DNA from: a bacterium
Lineage (GTDB): Bacteria > Patescibacteriota > Minisyncoccia > Phycocordibacterales > UBA9973
DNA length: 5,010 bases
Direction of reading: 5' to 3'
Assembly (NCBI GenBank): GCA_021813175.1
Contig: JAKALJ010000009.1
Location: 15,023-20,032, forward strand
A model generated the notes under the pieces. That model saw only the letters and a program-made list of their open reading frames with translations, had not been told where the DNA came from and did no database searches. Below, piece by piece: positions 1-4,939 of this stretch. The position numbers and the translations under genes were made by a program. Every line of letters starts with the position of its first letter. The stretch's first letter is position 1.

Positions 1-53
1 GCCTGCGAGACACCCCTTCAAAGAATATTCCCGAACTGTTCCGCTTTTTAATA

Positions 54-62
54 TGTTATACT
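54..62 (+). promoter_or_regulatory. Extended -10 promoter for rel
   Basis: The sequence TG-T-TATACT is an extended -10 element: a TG dinucleotide, one spacer base, and a hexamer matching TATAAT at 5 of 6 positions. No good -35 hexamer lies 16-18 nt upstream, which is common for extended -10 promoters. A start site about 7 nt downstream would fall near 68-70, only 2-4 nt before the rel ATG at 72, so the message would be nearly leaderless. Bases 1-53 hold nothing I can name. All three + frames are open from the window edge to near position 50 or beyond, so the tail of an upstream gene cannot be excluded. Confidence 0.5.
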
Positions 63-71
63 AAGTAGATT

Positions 72-1547
72 ATGACGGACGTAAAGGAAATCTTAAACCT
101 GGCCGGCGATCTTAGCGAAAAGGACAAGAAACTTATAATCAGGGCCTACAATTTCGCTCAAAAGGCCCACGAAGGACAGAAACGTTTAAGCGGGGAACCG
201 TATTTTATACATCCGGTAGAAACGGCAAAGAACATCGCTAGAATGGGAATGGACGCAAAGACCATAGTGGCCGGTCTCCTGCATGATGTTTTAGAGGACA
301 CAAAAATTACCGAAGATGAAATGCGCAGAGAGTTCGGAGATGAAATCGTTTTTTTGGTAAACGGGGTGACCAAACTCGGCACCTTAAAGTACCGCGGGCA
401 TGAAAGGCATGTGGAATCTCTGCGTAAATTTTTCGTGGCTATGGCCCACGATCTGCGAGTGGTAATAGTAAAGTTTGCCGATCGTCTGCATAACCTTCGC
501 ACTTTAGAATACATACCGGAAGAAAAAAGGAAAAGAATTGCCCTTGAGGCTATAGAAGTGCACGCTCCTTTGGCCAACCGGCTTGGTATGGGAAAGTTAA
601 AGGGTGAATTGGAAGATGCCGCTTTCCCTTACGCATATCCGAAAGAATCAGAGGAAATAAGCAAAGCCATAGAAGGAAAAAAAGAAGAATATGAAAAAAA
701 TCTGACAGAAGTGAAGACGGCCCTTGAAAAAGAATTGAAAAAAACAGATATTAAAGTTTTTGAAATCAGCTACCGGGTGAAGCATAGATACAGTATTTGG
801 CGGAAGCTTCAACGCAAGGACATGGATCTTGGAAAGATATATGATATTGTGGCCTTGCGGATTGTGGTAAATACAGTGGAGGAATGCTATCAGGTGCTTG
901 GCATCGTACATTCGCTTTGGCGGCCCCTTCTAGGCAGGATAAAGGATTATATAGCCGTGCCGAAGCCGAATGGCTATCGTTCCATTCATACCACCGTATT
1001 TACGGGAAGCGGAGGCATAGCCGAAATACAGATTCGAACCCGTGGGATGCACGCTGAAGCGGCCTACGGGATCGCCGCTCATTTTGCTTACAAGGAAGGC
1101 GGGGAAAAAAAGCTCCGAGAGGAGGTTTCTAAATCAAAATTTAGGTGGATAGAAGAACTTAAAGCGTTTAATTTTTTACCGGATAATCCCAAAAATTTTC
1201 TGGAGAATTTGAAGACAGATTTTTTCAGCGACCGTATTTTTATCTTCACCCCGAAGGGAGATGTGATTGACCTGCCGGAAGATTCCAGCCCGATAGATTT
1301 TGCTTATGCCATTCACTCCGATGTGGGAGATCATATAGGCGGGGTAAAAATAAACGGAAAAATGTCCCAGATATTGTCCAAGCTTTCCAACGGAGATATT
1401 GTGGAAATCATCGTCAAAAAAGAAGCGCATCCTTCGGGTAAGTGGCTGGATCACGTAAAAACGAATGTAGCCCGAAAACACGTGCGAACGTACCTGGACA
1501 AAAACAGTCTTTTTGCCAAACTTAAATCTTTTGGTAGAGGGACATAG
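72..1547 (+). CDS. rel: Bifunctional (p)ppGpp synthetase/hydrolase (RelA/SpoT family), short form ending after TGS
   Basis: This enzyme makes (p)ppGpp from ATP and GDP/GTP and hydrolyses it back, setting the level of the stringent-response alarmone in the cytoplasm. Domains in order: HD hydrolase (about residues 25-170) with the metal and catalytic positions kept (H47 in FIHP, H71-D72, E75-D76, D137, N141); synthetase (about 230-335) with the G-loop-like SIWRKLQRKD, YDIVALR (D258), PNGYRSIHT (Y302, base-stacking tyrosine) and EIQIRT (E318); TGS (about 386-448). After TGS only a short helix (KWLDHVKTNVARKHVRTYL) remains. The rest of the helical domain, the zinc-finger/CC and the ACT/RRM are absent. 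Length is 491 aa against about 700-750 for typical long Rel/SpoT. The stop is followed by a convergent gene, with no sign of a frameshift. Both catalytic domains look intact, so I infer a bifunctional enzyme. The ATG at 72 is the only sensible start, and it has no Shine-Dalgarno. Confidence 0.95.
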   Translation: MTDVKEILNLAGDLSEKDKKLIIRAYNFAQKAHEGQKRLSGEPYFIHPVETAKNIARMGMDAKTIVAGLLHDVLEDTKITEDEMRREFGDEIVFLVNGVTKLGTLKYRGHERHVESLRKFFVAMAHDLRVVIVKFADRLHNLRTLEYIPEEKRKRIALEAIEVHAPLANRLGMGKLKGELEDAAFPYAYPKESEEISKAIEGKKEEYEKNLTEVKTALEKELKKTDIKVFEISYRVKHRYSIWRKLQRKDMDLGKIYDIVALRIVVNTVEECYQVLGIVHSLWRPLLGRIKDYIAVPKPNGYRSIHTTVFTGSGGIAEIQIRTRGMHAEAAYGIAAHFAYKEGGEKKLREEVSKSKFRWIEELKAFNFLPDNPKNFLENLKTDFFSDRIFIFTPKGDVIDLPEDSSPIDFAYAIHSDVGDHIGGVKINGKMSQILSKLSNGDIVEIIVKKEAHPSGKWLDHVKTNVARKHVRTYLDKNSLFAKLKSFGRGT

Positions 1548-1563
1548 GAATCCCCTTTGCCAA

Positions 1564-2481
1564 TCACAGGCTGAAGTTTGATATATCGTACAAGTTCGCT
1601 TCGTCTGAATCTGGCTCTGCCGTGTCACCATCTTTCGGCCCTTCTGTTTTCTGTTTTTCATTTTTATTGATCATATCCAGAATAGTCCGCAAGTCCTCGG
1701 CAGAAAAAAAATCTATTTTAATCTGACCCCCTTTTTCTCCGCGATCAATATGCACTCGAGTGCCAAGTTTTTCCTGAAATTCCCCTTCCAATTCCATAAT
1801 TTCCGGATCTAAAACAGGCTCTTTTTTTCGGGCCCGGTCGGTGGCAATTCTCCGGGAAATTCGTTCTGCTTCGCGCACAGTAATGCGCCGATAGACAATT
1901 TCTTTAAAAAGAGTCATTTGTTCTTCAGGGCGGTCAGAGAGCATCAGAAGCGGCCGAGTATGCCCTTCGGTAACCCTACCGGTCGAAACAGCATCCAGAA
2001 TTTCCGCGGGCAAAGATAAAATACGCATAGAGTTTGAAACATATTCTCGGCTGCGTCCGAGCTTTTGGGCTATTTGATTATGCGTGAACTTAAACTCATT
2101 AGCCAGGCGGAAAAAAGCCCGCGCCCGATCCACGACGTTTAGGTCTTCTCGTTGCAGATTTTCCAGAATAGCCAGCTCGAGCTTCATTATGGAACTGTCC
2201 CCCACCCGAATGATTACCGGTACTTGAGAAATTCCGGCGAGTCTGGCGGCTCGCAGGCGACGCTCGCCGGCGATCAGCTCATATTCCGTCACCATTCCGC
2301 CCTCTTCTTTTTCCAGCTCCAAGCGGGAAACAGTGAGCGGTTGAAGCACACCGTATTGTTTGATGGAATCCGCCAAATCTTGCAGACGCTCCTGGTCAAA
2401 ATCTCTGCGTGGTTGGTACGGGTTGGGTCTGATCTTATCGGTATCTATCCAGAATATTGAATTCGCGTATAAGTTGGACAT
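1564..2481 (-). CDS. parB: ParB/Spo0J-family chromosome partitioning protein
   Basis: ParB binds parS sites near the origin, slides along DNA as a CTP-gated clamp, and works with ParA and SMC in chromosome segregation. Domain order in the 305-aa product: N-terminal CTP-binding ParB/Srx domain (about 12-115) with NPYQPRRDF (20-28), GVLQPLTV (44-51), the GERRLRAARLAG box (72-83) and ENLQREDLN (107-115); a helix-turn-helix centred on THNQIAQKLGRSREYVSNSM (133-152); GRVTEGHTRPLL (168-179); then a C-terminal dimerisation region (about 225-272) and a polar acidic tail ending in YDISNFSL. The usual N-terminal 'GLGKGLxAL' ParA-contact peptide is missing: the protein begins MSNLYANSIFWI and enters the core at once. 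No parA and no convincing parS are present in the window. It converges with rel at a 16-bp gap. The ATG has no Shine-Dalgarno but sits 6 nt after a -10 element. Confidence 0.95.
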   Translation of the reverse strand: MSNLYANSIFWIDTDKIRPNPYQPRRDFDQERLQDLADSIKQYGVLQPLTVSRLELEKEEGGMVTEYELIAGERRLRAARLAGISQVPVIIRVGDSSIMKLELAILENLQREDLNVVDRARAFFRLANEFKFTHNQIAQKLGRSREYVSNSMRILSLPAEILDAVSTGRVTEGHTRPLLMLSDRPEEQMTLFKEIVYRRITVREAERISRRIATDRARKKEPVLDPEIMELEGEFQEKLGTRVHIDRGEKGGQIKIDFFSAEDLRTILDMINKNEKQKTEGPKDGDTAEPDSDEANLYDISNFSL

Positions 2482-2487
2482 GCATTA

Positions 2488-2496
2488 ATTTTATCA
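2488..2496 (-). promoter_or_regulatory. Extended -10 promoter for parB, start site at or near the ATG
   Basis: Read on the - strand, TGA-TAAAAT is an extended -10: TG, one spacer base, and a hexamer matching TATAAT at 5 of 6. Only 6 nt separate the hexamer from the parB ATG (2481), so the predicted transcription start is at or next to the A of ATG. This predicts a leaderless parB mRNA. No strong -35 is seen 16-18 nt upstream. The hexamer overlaps the candidate -35 of the rightward tRNA-Leu promoter. Confidence 0.45.
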
Positions 2497-2518
2497 CATC
2501 CGCAATAATTTCTATAAT
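2491..2518 (+). promoter_or_regulatory. Candidate promoter for the tRNA-Leu/murA/miaA group
   Basis: A perfect TATAAT (2513-2518) is preceded, with a 16-nt spacer, by TTATCA (2491-2496; 4 of 6 to TTGACA). The predicted start near 2525 would give a 5' leader of about 54 nt before tRNA-Leu at 2579. A second, weaker option is TTGATT (2518-2523), 17 nt, TAATAT (2541-2546), giving a start near 2553. The 97-bp gap 2482-2578 holds nothing else I recognise. Confidence 0.5.
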
Positions 2519-2578
2519 TGATTTTAGGACGATTTCCATGTAATATGGGGTTGGACCGCGGAAATAATTGAAAGGAAC

Positions 2579-2660
2579 GCCGGAGTGGCGGAATTGGTAG
2601 ACGCGCACGACTCAAAATCGTGTCTCGGGAGAGGTGGGAGTTCGATTCTCCCCTCCGGCA
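2579..2660 (+). tRNA. tRNA-Leu(CAA)
   Basis: Class II tRNA that reads UUG codons. The 7-bp acceptor stem pairs GCCGGAG (2579-2585) with CTCCGGC (2653-2659), with discriminator A at 2660. The D-arm carries GG in GAATTGGTAGAC. The anticodon stem CACGA/TCGTG closes the loop CTCAAAA, putting anticodon CAA at 2613-2615. A short variable arm (CTC-GGGA-GAG) and a canonical T arm (GGGAG-TTCGATT-CTCCC) follow. The 3' CCA is not encoded: the next bases are CAA, so CCA must be added after processing. A36-A37-A38 makes it an expected MiaA substrate. murA begins 7 nt after the 3' end. Confidence 0.97.
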
Positions 2661-2667
2661 CAAAAAA

Positions 2668-4008
2668 ATGAAAAAAAATAGCACGCAAAAATACGCCTCC
2701 TTGGACTTCCGGGTAACCGGTGGAAAAAAGCTGCATGGCGCTATCAGCACGGGATTTTCCAAGAACGGTTCGGTAGGCCTCCTGTGCGCTTCGCTTTTGA
2801 ATAAGGGCAGGACCACCTTGCATGGTATTGCCCGGATAGAAGAAGTGTACCGAATGATAGAAATATTGGAAAGTATCGGGGTAAAAATAAAATGGACCGA
2901 AAAAAACACGGTGCAGATTATCCCTCCGAAAATCTTCAAAGTGAAAAATATAAACAAACAGTCCGCTCTAAGGACCCGGTCCATAATAATGCTTATGGGT
3001 CCATTGGCGCACGAACTAGAAAATTTTTCGTTGCCGCACGCCGAAGGTTGCAAGCTGGGCAAACGAACAGTGAGCGCCCATAAGTTCGCTCTGGAGGAAC
3101 TCGGAATAAAAATTAAAACCACCAACAGCAGTTATGAAATTTCAAAAGGAAAATTAAAACCAGCCGAAATTGTGATGTATGAATCAGGCGACACTGCTAC
3201 TGAAAATACTCTGATGGCTGCGGCTAAAATACCCGGCAAAACTGTCATCAAATGCGCCAGCGGCAACTATATGGTGCAGGAAATGTGTTTTTTTCTGGAG
3301 ACTCTCGGCGTGGAAGTGAAAGGCATCGGGACAGGAACGCTTTCCGTGCGAGGGGTAAAGGAGATAAATAAAAAAGCGGAATACTGGAACAGCGAAGACC
3401 CTATAGAATCCATGATGTTTATTTCCGCCGCTATCGCCACTGATTCGCATCTCTCTATCAAGCGATGTCCCATAGATTTTCTTACCCTTGAGCTTTATAA
3501 GCTCAAGAAGATGGGTTTGAAATACAAGGTATTAAAAAAGTATCTTTCAAACAACAGCCGCACTAGACTTGGAGACATCGAAGTGATGGCGGCCGGCAAA
3601 TTAAAGGCGCCGGAAGAAAAATTGCATGCCAACCCATATCCGGGCATAAATATAGACAATCTCCCCTTCTTTGCTCCGATCGCCATTCGAGCAGAGGGTA
3701 CCACCCTGATCCATGATTGGTTTTACGAGAACCGGGCAATATACTTAGCGGAGCTTTCTCGGCTGGGTGCAAACATCACTCTGGCCGATCCACACCGAGT
3801 ATATATTACCGGGGGGGCGGAACTAAAACCAGCGCAGATCGTTTGTCCGCCGGCCCTCCGACCGTCCATGGTCATCATGATTGCCATGCTCGCAGCCAAG
3901 GGCACCTCTGTCCTGCGGAATGTTTATATGATCAACCGCGGATACGAGCAGATAGCCGAACGCCTAAACAAGATAGGCGCGGATATAAAAATATTGCGCG
4001 GTATTTGA
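2668..4008 (+). CDS. murA: UDP-N-acetylglucosamine 1-carboxyvinyltransferase (MurA), divergent form
   Basis: MurA transfers enolpyruvate from PEP to UDP-GlcNAc, the first committed step of peptidoglycan synthesis, in the cytoplasm. The 446-aa product has the EPSP-synthase fold pattern. Matches to E. coli MurA catalytic residues: K32-N33 (E. coli K22-N23), R104 (R91), C128 in GCKLGKR (C115), R133 (R120), D330 in NIDNLPFF (D305), ENR at 354-356, LRPS (R398, E. coli R371) and RGYE (R424, R397). Differences: two extra residues before the catalytic Cys (SLPHAEGC instead of SLPGGC), RTVSAH in place of RPVDLH, and SGDTATEN where many MurAs have SVGATEN. I chose the ATG at 2668, 7 nt after tRNA-Leu. 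A TTG at 2701 would give a start resembling E. coli MurA, and an in-frame GTG at 2620 lies inside the tRNA and is discarded. No Shine-Dalgarno is visible. It is probably co-transcribed with miaA (6-nt gap). A MurA-like paralogue is possible but less likely. Confidence 0.88.
   Translation: MKKNSTQKYASLDFRVTGGKKLHGAISTGFSKNGSVGLLCASLLNKGRTTLHGIARIEEVYRMIEILESIGVKIKWTEKNTVQIIPPKIFKVKNINKQSALRTRSIIMLMGPLAHELENFSLPHAEGCKLGKRTVSAHKFALEELGIKIKTTNSSYEISKGKLKPAEIVMYESGDTATENTLMAAAKIPGKTVIKCASGNYMVQEMCFFLETLGVEVKGIGTGTLSVRGVKEINKKAEYWNSEDPIESMMFISAAIATDSHLSIKRCPIDFLTLELYKLKKMGLKYKVLKKYLSNNSRTRLGDIEVMAAGKLKAPEEKLHANPYPGINIDNLPFFAPIAIRAEGTTLIHDWFYENRAIYLAELSRLGANITLADPHRVYITGGAELKPAQIVCPPALRPSMVIMIAMLAAKGTSVLRNVYMINRGYEQIAERLNKIGADIKILRGI
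3487..3507. repeat. Perfect inverted repeat inside murA
   Basis: Arms CTTGAGCTT (3487-3495) and AAGCTCAAG (3499-3507) are exact reverse complements separated by TAT. In RNA this would be a 9-bp hairpin with a 3-nt loop. It lies in codons for TLELYKLK of MurA, where E/L/K-rich coding could create it by chance, and no T-run follows that would make it a terminator. Confidence 0.6.
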
Positions 4009-4014
4009 AAACTA

Positions 4015-4866
4015 ATGAAGCAAAAAGTAATCGTCATTCTCGGTCAAACAGCTACCGGTAAAAGCGATTTGGCGGTTAGAATAGCGCGGAAAATTGGCGG
4101 AGAAGTGGTTTCCGCCGATTCCCGTCAAGTTTACAGAGGCTTAAACATCGGCAGTGGAAAAATCACTAAAAAAGAGATGCGAGGTATACCGCATCATCTG
4201 TTGGATGTGGCAAATCCCAAGCGTAAATTTACAGTCGCTCAATATCAAAAATTGGCTAACAAGGCCATAAGAGAAATTCTCTCCCGCGGAAAAACCCCCA
4301 TCGTCTGTGGAGGCACAGGCATGTACATAGACGCCATTACTAAAGGCGTTATTTTTCCTAATGTTGCGCCCAATCCCGCCTTGCGCAAAAAGCTGGAGAA
4401 AAAAAAGGTCACTGAACTTTTCATCATGCTCAAAAAACTTGATCCTGTTCGAGCAAGAAATATAGATGCAAAAAATAAAGTACGTTTAGTGCGGGCAATA
4501 GAAATAGCCGAGACTTTAGGCAAAATCCCCCCTTTGTCGGTTCGCAAACCTGAATACGAATTTCAAAAAATCGGCTTGCGCCTACCGCCGGAAAAATTAA
4601 AAAGGAAAATTGAGGCGCGTCTGTTTAAGAGGGTAAAAATGGGCATGATTTCTGAAGTGAAAAAATTGCGGGAGAGCGGTCTGTCCTGGAAACGACTGGA
4701 AGAATTGGGTCTGGAATACCGGTACACGGCGTGGTATTTACAGAAAAAAATGAGCAAAGAGGAAATGCTAAAAGCACTGAAGAATGAAATTTATCATTTC
4801 GCCAAGCGTCAAACACAATGGTTCAAGCGGGATAAGGAGATAAGGTGGCGCAAAGGCGGGCGATGA
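4015..4866 (+). CDS. miaA: tRNA dimethylallyltransferase (MiaA)
   Basis: MiaA transfers the dimethylallyl group from DMAPP to N6 of A37 in tRNAs that read UNN codons, the i6A37 step that MiaB can continue. In the 283-aa product: P-loop-like GQTATGKS (10-17), DSRQVYRGLNIGSGK (35-49) with the presumed catalytic Asp D35, GIPHHLLD (57-64), GGTGMYIDAI (99-108), NKVRLVRAIEI (154-164), LGLEYRYTAWYL (231-242), and the signature AKRQTQWFKRD (263-273). Length is slightly below the roughly 300-316 aa common in other bacteria, through a short C-terminus. The ATG lies 6 nt after the murA stop with no Shine-Dalgarno, so translation may be coupled by re-initiation. Its last codons and stop (4857-4866) are shared, antisense, with the 3' end of tRNA-Trp. 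Both tRNAs in this window fit its A36-A37-A38 substrate rule. Confidence 0.96.
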   Translation: MKQKVIVILGQTATGKSDLAVRIARKIGGEVVSADSRQVYRGLNIGSGKITKKEMRGIPHHLLDVANPKRKFTVAQYQKLANKAIREILSRGKTPIVCGGTGMYIDAITKGVIFPNVAPNPALRKKLEKKKVTELFIMLKKLDPVRARNIDAKNKVRLVRAIEIAETLGKIPPLSVRKPEYEFQKIGLRLPPEKLKRKIEARLFKRVKMGMISEVKKLRESGLSWKRLEELGLEYRYTAWYLQKKMSKEEMLKALKNEIYHFAKRQTQWFKRDKEIRWRKGGR

Positions 4867-4927
4867 GGGAATCGGACCCCCGACATCGGTTTTGGAGACC
4901 GAAGTTATACCACTTAACTAATCGCCC
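4857..4927 (-). tRNA. tRNA-Trp(CCA)
   Basis: Read on the - strand, GGGCGAT (4927-4921) pairs fully with ATCGCCC (4864-4858), and the discriminator is G (4857), as expected for bacterial tRNA-Trp. The D arm is GTTA-AGTGGTA-TAAC. The anticodon arm TCGGT-CTCCAAA-ACCGA gives anticodon CCA (4895-4893). A 4-nt variable loop TGTC follows, then T arm GGGGG-TCCGATT-CCCTC with one G-U pair. The T-loop is unusual: position 55 is C (genomic 4875) instead of the near-universal U that becomes pseudouridine. CCA is not encoded (CCT follows the discriminator). Its 3' 10 bp overlap the end of miaA on the other strand. It lies 12 nt downstream of rpmG. Confidence 0.95.
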
Positions 4928-4939
4928 TTTCCTTCTCTT

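Noticed and set aside
1..53. C-terminal end of an upstream + strand gene, or a divergent - strand gene start
   Set aside because: All + frames are open only because the stretch is short. No recognisable peptide, Shine-Dalgarno or RNA structure supports a specific call.
158..577. 139-codon - strand open frame inside rel
   Set aside because: Shadow of a strongly conserved coding region, with low-complexity Ser/Arg/Phe composition and no recognisable domain.
676..700. A-rich tracts in rel as a programmed frameshift site
   Set aside because: They encode a Lys/Glu-rich linker between the hydrolase and synthetase domains, the frame is intact on both sides, and no stimulatory structure is evident.
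1479..1484. CACGTG core near the end of rel as a parS site for the neighbouring ParB
   Set aside because: Only the central 6 bases match. The flanks GAAAA and CGAAC do not match the parS arms (TGTTT/AAACA), and the site lies within a codon-constrained region.
1539..1558. GGGA...TCCC hairpin with CTTT between rel and parB as a bidirectional terminator
   Set aside because: The stem is 4 bp with an 8-nt loop and no real T-run on either strand, too weak to call.
1176..1661. 161-codon - strand open frame across the rel 3' end and parB 3' end
   Set aside because: It overlaps two well-supported genes in other frames, and the composition is antisense-like.
2620..2667. GTG at 2620 as the murA start, adding 16 residues
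   Set aside because: It lies inside tRNA-Leu, and the extra residues are just the translated tRNA variable and T arms with no family counterpart.
2445..3125. Long - strand open frame of 226 codons (and a 99-codon one at 2524-2823)
   Set aside because: It runs antisense through tRNA-Leu and murA and into the start of parB. The peptide from the antisense tRNA (RIELPPLPRHDFESCAS) is a well-known spurious translation of tRNA-Leu genes.
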